Position numbers and translations under genes: made by a program. Shown here piece by piece: positions 47,958 to 55,765 of a stretch of DNA of 64,000 bases. Below the pieces are notes generated by a model that saw nothing but the letters and a program-made list of their open reading frames with translations, had not been told where the DNA came from and did not search any database. How positions within the stretch are numbered: position 1 is the stretch's first letter; each line of letters begins with the position of its first letter. The DNA lies in the NCBI GenBank assembly GCA_951813515.1, contig OX638346.1, positions 2,163,617 through 2,227,616 on the forward strand. Reading direction: 5' to 3'. The stretch comes from an uncultured Pseudomonadales bacterium. Its GTDB lineage: Bacteria; Pseudomonadota; Gammaproteobacteria; Pseudomonadales; Azotimanducaceae.

Positions 47958-49300
47958 GCCTGCTCAGGCAGCCAGGTGACGAGCGCGTCCCAGTTGAAGA
48001 TGACGATCAGGCCGATGATCTGTATCAGGATGAAAGGCGCGACACCCCGGTAGATCTCCGCCACCCGCACCTCGGGCGGCGCGACGCCCTTCAGGTAGAA
48101 GATGGCGAATCCCACCGGCGGCGTCAGGAAACTCGTCTGCAGACACACGGCGAACATCACCGTGAACCACACGGGATCGAAGCCGAGCATGGCCACCACC
48201 GGGGCGACCAGCGGCAGGATGATCAGCGTCAGCTCGATCCAGTCGAGGAAGAAACCGAGCAGGAATGTCGCGAGCAGTATGCAGACGATGATGCCGGTGG
48301 GTCCGAACGGCAGCGACAGCAGCGCGTCCTCGATGAGTTCGTCGCCGCCCAGGCCGCGCAGCACCAGCGAGAACGCCGTCGCGCCGATCAGTACGCCGAA
48401 TATGAAAGCGGTCGTGCGGGTGGTCTCGCGCAGCACTTCCGTCAACACGCGCCTGTCGAGGGCGCGATTCGCGAGCGCCAGCAGCAATGCGCCGGCGGCG
48501 CCGACGCCGGCGGCTTCCGTCGGTGTGGCGAGGCCGAAAAAAATGCTGCCGAGCACGGCCACGATAAGGAGCGACGGGGGCACGATGGCGAGGACGAGTT
48601 CACGTATGGCGGCGAAGTCGATCCGTTCGGTATGTTCGAACTTCGGCGCGCCCTCGGGCCGCACCAGGCCATACCCGACGAGGTAGGAAACGTACAGGGC
48701 GCCGAGCAGCAGGCCTGGAAAGACCGCGCCCAGAAAGAGATCGCCGACCGACATCGCCATGCGGTCGGCCATGACCACCAGCATGATGCTCGGCGGAATC
48801 AGGATGCCCAGCGTGCCGACCGCGCACACCGTCCCGGAGGCGAGACTCCTGTCGTAGCCCGTGCGCAGCATTGCGGGTAGGCCGAGAAGCGCCAGAAGGA
48901 CGACCGAGGCGCCGATAATGCCGGTGGTGGCGGCGAGCAGCACGCCGATGAGGGCGACGGAGATGGCGAGTCCGCCGCCGACGCGCCCGAACAGCCGAGC
49001 GAAGCTCGTCATCAGCCGGTCGGCGATGCCCGAGCGGTCGAGCAGCAGGCCCATGAAGATGAACATGGGCAGCGCCACCATCACCCAGTTCTCCATCACG
49101 TTCCAGACGCGTTCGACGGAGAGGCTCGCGTAGCCCCAGTCGACGCCGGTCGCGATGCTGAAATCGACTTCGAAGACGATGGCGAGCGCGGTAAAGAGGA
49201 CAGCCAGGCCGGCGAGAATCCACGCGACGGGAAATCCGGTAAACACGAGCGCGATGAAGGCGACGAACATCGCCAGCGCCAGGATCTCGTTAGCCGGCAT
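47939..49300 (-). CDS. TRAP transporter large permease (DctM type)
   Basis: The 453-residue inner-membrane transport subunit, with about twelve hydrophobic helices. It uses an ion gradient with a DctQ partner and periplasmic DctP. Start: MPANEILALAMFVAFIALVF at ATG 49300. MFIFMGLLLDRSGIADRLM and GIIGASVVLLALLGLPAML are classic DctM segments. It overlaps the dctQ end by about 11 bases, so the two are coupled. Confidence 0.92.
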   Translation of the reverse strand: MPANEILALAMFVAFIALVFTGFPVAWILAGLAVLFTALAIVFEVDFSIATGVDWGYASLSVERVWNVMENWVMVALPMFIFMGLLLDRSGIADRLMTSFARLFGRVGGGLAISVALIGVLLAATTGIIGASVVLLALLGLPAMLRTGYDRSLASGTVCAVGTLGILIPPSIMLVVMADRMAMSVGDLFLGAVFPGLLLGALYVSYLVGYGLVRPEGAPKFEHTERIDFAAIRELVLAIVPPSLLIVAVLGSIFFGLATPTEAAGVGAAGALLLALANRALDRRVLTEVLRETTRTTAFIFGVLIGATAFSLVLRGLGGDELIEDALLSLPFGPTGIIVCILLATFLLGFFLDWIELTLIILPLVAPVVAMLGFDPVWFTVMFAVCLQTSFLTPPVGFAIFYLKGVAPPEVRVAEIYRGVAPFILIQIIGLIVIFNWDALVTWLPEQAYNARR

Positions 49301-49898
49301 CGTGATCCATGGGGGACGAGCGGGGCCGGGCCCGAGGCGGCGCGGAAGGTGCCGGCTGTGGGGCACTGGCGAGGAAGAGGTACGCCCACAGGCGCGTCAG
49401 CCGCGACACGGCGGCGAGCCCGAGCAGCGCGAAGCCGATGAACAGCATCGACTTGATCAGCCAGCGATAGGGCAGGCCGCCGGGAGAGGGAGAAGTCTCC
49501 GACGTCATGAAACTGTCGGCGATGAAGGGCACCGCGTAGATCAGCATGAGGACCACGAACGGCAGCACGAACAGCAGGAGACCGTAGAGGTCGATCCAGG
49601 CCCGCATCGTTGGCGACAACCGTTCATGCACGATGTCGACGCGAATATGCGCATCGTCGACCACCGCGTAGCCGAGACCGATCATGAAGCCGATGGAATA
49701 CAGGTGCCACTGTATTTCCTCGAACTCGATGCGGCCTTCCCCCAGCGCGTAGCGCATGAACACGTTGACCACGATGACGCCAAGCAGGACGATCCAGATC
49801 CACGAGACGGCGTTTCCGATCCGGGTGATGAAGGGATCGACGGCATGGGAAAACCGTGTGGACGGTAGTTCCACCTGGTGCTCAGCCACGTCAACCAA
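49290..49898 (-). CDS. TRAP transporter small permease (DctQ type)
   Basis: 202 residues, four hydrophobic helices. IRIGNAVSWIWIVLLGVIVVN-like start, YALGEGRIEFEEIQWHLYSIGFM and VVDDAHIRVDIVHERLSP are DctQ landmarks. The last 25 residues (SAPQPAPSAPPRARPRSSP...) are Pro/Arg-rich and are encoded by the reversed family 1 dispersed repeat at 49317-49367, so the native C-terminus was probably altered by repeat insertion. DctP lies 42 bases upstream. Confidence 0.88.
   Translation of the reverse strand: MVDVAEHQVELPSTRFSHAVDPFITRIGNAVSWIWIVLLGVIVVNVFMRYALGEGRIEFEEIQWHLYSIGFMIGLGYAVVDDAHIRVDIVHERLSPTMRAWIDLYGLLLFVLPFVVLMLIYAVPFIADSFMTSETSPSPGGLPYRWLIKSMLFIGFALLGLAAVSRLTRLWAYLFLASAPQPAPSAPPRARPRSSPMDHDAG
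49317..49367 (-). repeat. Dispersed repeat family 1, copy c (inside the dctQ end)
   Basis: Read on the minus strand it begins AGTGCCCCACAGCCGG and ends CGCTCG; 39 of 51 positions match copy b at 24555-24605. The repeat lies within coding sequence of dctQ, in frame with it. Confidence 0.65.
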
Positions 49899-49940
49899 GT
49901 TGGGCTGGGCGCCGAAGGAGACTGTTTCCGCCGGAAGCCA

Positions 49941-51056
49941 CTAAAAGTCGCGCGGCAGGTATGCGAGCTTTTTCCAGCGCGCGTAGGCCTGCCGGAATTC
50001 GCGTTGGGCTGTATAGATGGTGTGGAAATCCTCGTCACGCTCGGCCTCTTCGGCGAGCACGGCCTGGGTGACCCGGTCCAGTTCCCTGAGGACCGGCTCC
50101 GGCAGGCTCATTGTGGAAACGCCCCTGGCGTCGAACCTCTCCAGCACCGGCCCCTGTACCGCTTCGCTGCGGGCGAGATTACGTGTGACGCCGGCGGTAC
50201 AGGCGGTTTCGAATACACCGCGCTGGGAACCGTCGAGGCTATCCCAGACAGACTTGTTGACCGCGAGATGTACGGCGCTGAATGGCTGGTGCCATCCTGG
50301 AAAGTAGTTGATCTTCGCGATGCGGTCGAAACCCAGGGCCTCGTCGACGATAGGCAGGGAGTACTCCGTGGCGTCGATCGCGCCTTTTTCCAGCGCCTGG
50401 AAGATCTCGCCCCCGGGAATCATCGTGACGGACGCCCCGAGTTGCTCGATGACCTTGCCGCCCAGACCGGCAAATCGAATCTTGAGCCCCGCGATGTCGT
50501 CGAGACTCTCGATGGGATCGCGGAACCAGCCGGCGGTTTCCGGGCCGATCAAGCCACAGTAGAGCGGATGGACGTCGTATTTCGCGTAGAGCTGTTCCGC
50601 AAGCTGCCGGCCGCCGGCGTCGAACCACCAGGCGCTGAATTCCCATGGCTCCATGCCGAACGGCACTGCGGCGATCAACGTCGAGGCGGGGATCTTGCCC
50701 TGGTCGTATCCGAGCCACGTGTAGCCGGCGGGTACCTTGCCTTCGCGCACCGCGTCGACGATGTTGAAGGGTGGCACGATCTCGCCGGGTTCGAACAACT
50801 GCATGACGATGCGGCCGCCGGACGCGGTTTCGACGGCGCTCTGGACGTACAGGATGTTGTCGCCGATTACCGGCAGGTTCGTGGCAAACGCTGTCGGGAC
50901 GCGCCAGCGGAGTTGGGGCGAGATGGCGCCTGCCTCGGCTGGTCTGGCCACGGGACTTCCGTCCCCGATCGGTCGGATCGCAAGACTCGCCAACAAGCCG
51001 CCGAAAAACGCGATGCCGACGGCGACGGCCGCCGACCGATTGGTTAGCCGAGTCAC
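49941..51056 (-). CDS. TRAP transporter solute-binding protein (DctP type)
   Basis: 371 residues from GTG 51056 with a signal segment VAVGIAFFGGLLASLAI. LRWRVPTAFATNLPVIGDN, GGRIVMQLFEPGEIVPPFN and the late IPGGEIFQALEKGAIDATEY are typical of the DctP family; GLKIRFAGLGGKVIEQLGA is the conserved middle segment. The fold gives no direct ligand. It is first in the TRAP operon. Confidence 0.9.
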   Translation of the reverse strand: MTRLTNRSAAVAVGIAFFGGLLASLAIRPIGDGSPVARPAEAGAISPQLRWRVPTAFATNLPVIGDNILYVQSAVETASGGRIVMQLFEPGEIVPPFNIVDAVREGKVPAGYTWLGYDQGKIPASTLIAAVPFGMEPWEFSAWWFDAGGRQLAEQLYAKYDVHPLYCGLIGPETAGWFRDPIESLDDIAGLKIRFAGLGGKVIEQLGASVTMIPGGEIFQALEKGAIDATEYSLPIVDEALGFDRIAKINYFPGWHQPFSAVHLAVNKSVWDSLDGSQRGVFETACTAGVTRNLARSEAVQGPVLERFDARGVSTMSLPEPVLRELDRVTQAVLAEEAERDEDFHTIYTAQREFRQAYARWKKLAYLPRDF

Positions 51057-51155
51057 TGATTCGCTCGAAAAGACGGAAGCGGGATTGTAACCTAGTGCTC
51101 CGTCAAGCCTAAATCTACGGGTATCTGCGGGTCTTTTTGGCCCCTGGTGATTTTC

Positions 51156-51245
51156 TTGCGAGGGGTATCCCCTCGCGCTCCCCGGCTGAAGGCTCCTTTC
51201 TTGCGAGGGGTGCCCCCTCGCGCTCCCGGGCTGAAGGCTCCGTTG
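51156..51245. repeat. 45-bp tandem repeat with stem-loops, two units
   Basis: Units start at 51156 and 51201, period 45 bp. Each unit contains GCGAGGGG...CCCCTCGC, an 8-bp inverted repeat with a two- or three-base loop, followed by a shared GCTGAAGGCTCC. The period is 15 codons, so long frames translate into a 15-residue periodic peptide, but I see no sign that it is coding. It is upstream of the TRAP operon. Confidence 0.75.
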
Positions 51246-51406
51246 CTCCTCCTTGTGTGGTGCCTGCCACACCGCGTCGTCGCGCCTCGCCAGGAACCAA
51301 GAATCCCTCGCAGCTACACTCGCATTTTTAGACTTGACGGACACTAGCCGGTGTACCCCGACGGACGGACTCGCCGATCTCCGCATCGGAAATGTAGGCC
51401 GCCAAC

Positions 51407-51526
51407 GTGGCGCATTCCATCGAAGCGTTCTGGGACGATTCACTTTTCTTCGGAGAGGACACCCGCATGTTGTTCGGCGACGCGAAGGAGTCGCTCTCGA
51501 GGATCATCGGGAAGTTCAAGGCGTAA
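51407..51526 (+). CDS. Possible small protein or gene remnant, 39 residues
   Basis: GTG 51407 to TAA 51524-51526. The peptide has a normal amino-acid mix: AHSIEAFWDDSLFFGED, then RMLFGDAKESLSRIIGKFKA. This is more protein-like than the other frames around it. An in-frame TAG lies directly upstream. There is no recognised family and no clear Shine-Dalgarno. It may be the end of a lost gene. Confidence 0.3.
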   Translation: MAHSIEAFWDDSLFFGEDTRMLFGDAKESLSRIIGKFKA

Positions 51527-51667
51527 GGCCCGCGTAGCAACCCGCTGCTGTCCCGGTACGGGCGAAACGACCGAAAATGGCTAACGTGTGTCGCATTGGC
51601 GGGCCATTGGCGCGCTACAATTTCACGCCGTAACGCATCAAGCACACCTGATTTGAGGAGGAACGAA

Positions 51668-52348
51668 ATGACCCTTTCCGCTCGACTCGACGAGACCATC
51701 TCCGCGACGCGCCTGCTGGAGCACGCCTTCTATCGCGCCTGGGTGGCGGGAGAACTCACCGAAGACGACATGCGCGGCTATGCGAAATCCTACTTCGCCC
51801 ATGTGCTGGCGTTCCCCCGCTATGTCAGCGGCGTCCATAGCCAATGCGAAGATCTCACCGCGAGGAAGGCGCTCCTCGACAATTTGGTCGATGAAGAATC
51901 CGGCGACGAGCACCATCCCGAACTGTGGTTGCGGTTCGCGGAAGGGATGGGAGAGTCCCGCGAGGCGGTGGAAAGTTGCCGGGATGCGGCGACCGAAAAG
52001 CTGATCGACACGTTCCTTGGACGTATCCGGAGTTCCTATGCGGAGGGACTGGGTGCGTTATACGCCTACGAGTCGCAGATTCCGGAAATCGCCGAAACCA
52101 AGGTCAGTTCACTGCGCGAGTCCTACGAGATCACCGACGAGCGGACGCTTGCCTTCTTCAAGGTTCACGCCAAGGCCGACGTGTATCACTCGCGCACCCT
52201 GCGCGATCAGATCGACGGCTTGACCCCGGAGCAGGGCGAGCAGGCCGAGGCTGCGGCTTCCGAGTGCGCGCAGGGACTGTGGGATTTCTTAAGCGAACTC
52301 GAGCGGCGCCGAACGGCAGAACCCGAAGCCGCAACGCTTTCCGCCTGA
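51668..52348 (+). CDS. CADD/PqqC-like diiron (heme-oxygenase-fold) protein
   Basis: 226 residues with a strong Shine-Dalgarno (GAGGAGGAAC). ARLDETISATRLLEHAFY, then EESGDEHHPELWLRFAEGMG and a late FKVHAKADVYHSRTLRDQI carry the conserved His/Glu pattern of the PqqC/TenA fold. The closest known group seems to be CADD, implicated in para-aminobenzoate synthesis for folate. Function here is not confirmed. No folate genes are adjacent. Confidence 0.75.
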   Translation: MTLSARLDETISATRLLEHAFYRAWVAGELTEDDMRGYAKSYFAHVLAFPRYVSGVHSQCEDLTARKALLDNLVDEESGDEHHPELWLRFAEGMGESREAVESCRDAATEKLIDTFLGRIRSSYAEGLGALYAYESQIPEIAETKVSSLRESYEITDERTLAFFKVHAKADVYHSRTLRDQIDGLTPEQGEQAEAAASECAQGLWDFLSELERRRTAEPEAATLSA

Positions 52349-52380
52349 ATGAGATTCGCCGGGTGAGGAGCCCGGTGCGG

Positions 52381-53877
52381 TCATGAACCGGAACGCGCCG
52401 GTCCCGCGGCGCGTTCGCGGCGTCGCGCGTTCAGGGCGACGAGGATTTCCGCGTGGCGCGCCCGCGTGAGCCTGTAGCGCGTGAAGCACCACACGGAGAC
52501 GACGGATAAGACGGCGACGCAAGGGCCAAACAGGATGCCCAGGTTGGCGATCGTTTCCGCCGGCACGTCCGCGCTTGTCTGAATGTCCACCCCGCGCGGC
52601 CAATTGATGATGTCGAGGCCGATGCCGCCGATGAAGTTGCCCAGGCCGGAAGTGGCCTTGCCCGAAAAGGAGACGGCGCCGAAGAAGATGCCCTCGTGAC
52701 GCACGCCCGTCGTGTACTCGTGCTCGTCGGCGACATCGGCCATCATCGAACCGAAGGCCACCAGCGCCTGCTGCATGATCAGGCCCTGGACAAACTTGAA
52801 GCCCGTCAGGATCCAGATGAGTTCTTCGGTGCCGTTCGCGGGCAGCGCTTCGACGAGGCGTAGCACCACGGGGACGACCTGGCAGGCTGCCCAGACGAGG
52901 GCGCCCAGCACGACGCCGAAACGCTTGTCCGTACGTCGCAACAGCGGCGCGGTCAGGAATGCGCCGATCAAGAGCCCCAGGATCGCGGTCATTTGAAGCT
53001 GCAGGATCTCGCCGCCGGCCAAATCCCAGAAGTACTGGAACATGTAGAGATCCAGGACGCTGTTGACCCCGACCATGGCGTAGATGATCAACACGCCGCT
53101 GAACAGCCAGGTAAAGGAGCGGTTCCTGAATCCTTCCAGCAGGTCATGGCACATCCGAATGAGGGCATTGCCCTTGGGTCGCGGCGCCGGCTGGATCAGG
53201 AAGGGAATCTCCTTTTGCGTCCCAAAGGCGGAATACCAGATCGTCGCCACCATCAATACCGCCAGCGCGATGGCAAAGGGCGGATAGTTGTCGGCGGCGA
53301 GGCGGCCGCCCCGGTCGTCAGAGAAGAACCATATGAGGCCGATGATCCAAGCGCCCGCCGCACCCGCCGCGCTGAAGAACTGCCGGTATGCCACCACCCG
53401 GGTCCGCTCGCTGAAGTCCTCCGTCATTTCCGCGCCCAGCGCGAGGTGCGGCACGTGATAGAGCGTCATCGCGGCGCGGGTGAGGATGGCGAACACGGCC
53501 AGCCACGCGAAAAGACCCCACTCGCCCAATCCGCTTGGCGGGGCGAATAGTCCGACGAACGCCAGGCCCAGGGGCAGCGCGGACGCGTACATGAATGGGT
53601 GGCGGCGACCGAGGCGGGATCGGTGGTTGTCGGAGAGGGAGCCGGCCACGGGGTCCGTGATGGCGTCGAACATCAGCGCGATAAAGAGCGCCAACCCGGC
53701 GAGCGTGCCCGGCATCCCCAATATCTGGTTGTAGTAGAACAGGACAAATGCGGCGAAGGCGGTATTTTTCAGGCCCTCGGCGAACTGTCCGACGCCAAAC
53801 GCCAACTTGCTCGAAAATGGGACCAGGCGGTCTCTTGAACTCCTGCCGGCAAGCGGGGTGGCATCCAGATCGCTCAC
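52381..53877 (-). CDS. MFS transporter of the glycoside-pentoside-hexuronide/cation symporter family
   Basis: 498 residues, about twelve transmembrane helices, from GTG 53877. The MelB-type segment LMFDAITDPVAGSLSDNHRS and RLGRRHPFMYAS near the N-terminus are characteristic of the family, and KLAFGVGQFAEGLKNTAF starts helix 1. Substrate unknown; sugars or related organic acids are likely from the family. It is 47 bases from the end of the TauD-like gene on the same strand. Confidence 0.85.
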   Translation of the reverse strand: MSDLDATPLAGRSSRDRLVPFSSKLAFGVGQFAEGLKNTAFAAFVLFYYNQILGMPGTLAGLALFIALMFDAITDPVAGSLSDNHRSRLGRRHPFMYASALPLGLAFVGLFAPPSGLGEWGLFAWLAVFAILTRAAMTLYHVPHLALGAEMTEDFSERTRVVAYRQFFSAAGAAGAWIIGLIWFFSDDRGGRLAADNYPPFAIALAVLMVATIWYSAFGTQKEIPFLIQPAPRPKGNALIRMCHDLLEGFRNRSFTWLFSGVLIIYAMVGVNSVLDLYMFQYFWDLAGGEILQLQMTAILGLLIGAFLTAPLLRRTDKRFGVVLGALVWAACQVVPVVLRLVEALPANGTEELIWILTGFKFVQGLIMQQALVAFGSMMADVADEHEYTTGVRHEGIFFGAVSFSGKATSGLGNFIGGIGLDIINWPRGVDIQTSADVPAETIANLGILFGPCVAVLSVVSVWCFTRYRLTRARHAEILVALNARRRERAAGPARSGS

Positions 53878-53924
53878 ATCGCTTTCCGTGGCTCGGGGCC
53901 GTCCCCAGGTGTGAACACGTCGAG

Positions 53925-54797
53925 CTAACCTTGCCCGCCAGCCTCGGAGATGGTCCAGGGGTTGTCGCCGTCGCCCGCTACGGTGGTGCGTTTCATTACG
54001 CGGGGCTGGTCGAACGGCCAGGGATGTCCCCGATGCAGGACGCACCGGTTATCCCAGGCAACGATGTCTCCGGCCTGCCAATGATGACGAAAGATCCGAG
54101 GCGCCCGGCAGGCCTCTTCCGTCAGTCGTTCGAGCAAGGCCCGGCCTTCCTCGACCGGCATGCCGACGACATGCGAAGCGTGACGGCCCACGTACAGGTT
54201 CTTGCGGCCGGTCGCCGGATGCACGCGCACGACCGGCTGGCGCACGGGCGGTAACGCGTCCTGCTCGCGTTTGTTCAGGAGTGCGATGCCACCGACCTTG
54301 CCTTGCGAATACGCGTAAGAGTGCACCGCCAGGAGGTCTTCAAGACCCTGCCGGGTGTCCGGGTCGAGCGCGTCCCAGGCGGCGCGCATGTCCGCCCACT
54401 CCGTGTCGCCGCCGGAATCCGGGACTTCCACGGCGCGCAGGAGGGACACCTTGGCACCCACCTGCTTGAACGAAGAGTCCGTATGCCAATAACGGTTGCC
54501 CTTGAGAAACAGTCCCAGGTTATCGTCGGGTTTCGCCATCTTGCCGTCCCCGACGACGTTGGAGAGCAGGGAAATCTCCTGTCTGTCGGTGCGTTGCGAC
54601 AGCGTGCGTTCGAGGGGACCGAAACGGCGGCTGAAGGCGATGTGTTCCGCCTCCGTGAGGTTTGCGCGGGCGAAGACGAGGACTGCGTATTCGTGGAATG
54701 CGTCTTCGATGGTCCGCCACTCGTGGTCCGAAAGCGCGTTCAGGCGCACACCGGTGACGGTGGCGCCCAGAGTTGCGGAGCTTGGTTCGATCTTCAC
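53925..54797 (-). CDS. TauD/TfdA family Fe(II)/2-oxoglutarate dioxygenase
   Basis: 290 residues from GTG 54797, which follows the upstream hydrolase stop by 25 bases. The facial triad is H105 and D107 (WHTDSSF) with distal H255 (LHRGHPW); R266 likely binds 2-oxoglutarate. SSATLGATVTGVRLN is a typical start of the family. Enzymes of this class hydroxylate taurine, 2,4-D or related compounds; the substrate is not evident. It forms an operon with a dienelactone hydrolase-like gene. Confidence 0.9.
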   Translation of the reverse strand: MKIEPSSATLGATVTGVRLNALSDHEWRTIEDAFHEYAVLVFARANLTEAEHIAFSRRFGPLERTLSQRTDRQEISLLSNVVGDGKMAKPDDNLGLFLKGNRYWHTDSSFKQVGAKVSLLRAVEVPDSGGDTEWADMRAAWDALDPDTRQGLEDLLAVHSYAYSQGKVGGIALLNKREQDALPPVRQPVVRVHPATGRKNLYVGRHASHVVGMPVEEGRALLERLTEEACRAPRIFRHHWQAGDIVAWDNRCVLHRGHPWPFDQPRVMKRTTVAGDGDNPWTISEAGGQG

Positions 54798-54822
54798 CCG
54801 GGCCTCGCTGGCTTGTGTCGGG

Positions 54823-55548
54823 TCAAAGATTGCGCTGGAACAGCGCGAACAGGCGTTCCCAGTGTCTCTCCGCCGACGCCTTGTGATACATCCCCTCGCG
54901 TTGGGGAAAGACGAATCCGTGGTTCGTGCCCGGATACCATTCGATGCGGTAGTTGATCCCGGTGGATGCGAGATGCCGGTCCAGGTCATCGACCAGTTCG
55001 GGCGGTGCCCAATTGTCCGTTTCCGCGCAACCGAAATAGATTTCACCCTGGATGCAGTCGGCTGTCTTGTGGGGAGAGTCGGGCGCGTCGCTGTACAGCT
55101 TCACCCCGTGCAAGGACGCCGACGCCTTGATGCGGTCGGGAAACTCGGCCGCGGCGGCGAACACGAAGGGACCGCTCATGCAATACCCCACCGCCCCCAC
55201 GGGTCCACTGCGGGCGGAGGATTCGGACGCGGCGAAGTCGAGCATCGCCCGGGTGTCCTGGCAGACCATGGCATTCGAAAGCCCGTCCATCAGTTCGCGC
55301 ATGCGCTCGCGGGTGGCGCCCGGAAGGTACAGGTGAAACTCGCGCACCTGCCGATAGTAGAGGTTGGGCAGGATGACGTAGTAGCCGACCGTGGCGATTC
55401 GCCGCGCCATGTCGTGCAACTCTTCTCGCTTTCCCGGTGCGTCCATGTAGAAAAGGACGAGAGGAAACGGGCCACCCTCTTCCGGGTAGACGACGAAGGA
55501 ATTCATGTCGCCGTCGGCGGTCACGATATCGAGGTGTCTTTCGATCAT
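54823..55548 (-). CDS. Dienelactone hydrolase family protein
   Basis: 241 residues. C123 in GYCMSG is the nucleophile, with D178 (CAETDNW) and H210 (PGTNHGF) as partners. The start MIERHLDIVTADGDMNSF is plausible. It lies 25 bases before the TauD-like gene, and the two may act in a common degradative step, for example oxidation and ester opening; this is only suggested by position. Confidence 0.9.
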   Translation of the reverse strand: MIERHLDIVTADGDMNSFVVYPEEGGPFPLVLFYMDAPGKREELHDMARRIATVGYYVILPNLYYRQVREFHLYLPGATRERMRELMDGLSNAMVCQDTRAMLDFAASESSARSGPVGAVGYCMSGPFVFAAAAEFPDRIKASASLHGVKLYSDAPDSPHKTADCIQGEIYFGCAETDNWAPPELVDDLDRHLASTGINYRIEWYPGTNHGFVFPQREGMYHKASAERHWERLFALFQRNL

Positions 55549-55687
55549 GGGCGGTTCCGTCTCCTTGTTGTTGCCGCCCGAGTCTGTGCAGGCGCGGTGG
55601 GGGTGTCAAGACGGAACTGGCTGCTGAACTGGCTGCGGCCCGCCCATGAATCGCGATGACGATGGCCTGCATGGTACTCACGCCCAA

Positions 55688-55730
55688 ATACCATGAAAAT
55701 CGTTCTACACAAGGTCGATTTTCATGGTAT
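55688..55730. repeat. Perfect 15-bp inverted repeat
   Basis: ATACCATGAAAATCG at 55688-55702 and its exact complement at 55716-55730 surround a 13-base spacer. The arms are AT-rich compared with the surrounding DNA. It lies between the dienelactone hydrolase start and the pepF stop, so it is intergenic. It could be an operator, a mobile-element end or a hairpin. No T-run follows, so it is not a standard terminator. Confidence 0.85.
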
Positions 55731-55765
55731 CCGGGACCGGTGGTCCAGTAGGGTCCTTCGCGGCG

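Larger units (their letters stand above)
51057..51667. other. Intergenic region with tandem stem-loops and a small frame
   Basis: About 600 bases between the divergent dctP and CADD-like genes. It contains a 45-bp tandem stem-loop repeat (51156-51245) and a 39-codon frame at 51407-51526. No other feature is clear. Confidence 0.5.

Noticed and set aside
51156..51245. Pair of intrinsic terminators
   Set aside because: The hairpins are not followed by a T-run in either direction.
55688..55730. Terminator for the hydrolase or pepF genes
   Set aside because: The palindrome has no U-tract on either side and is not placed downstream of the hydrolase, which reads away from it.
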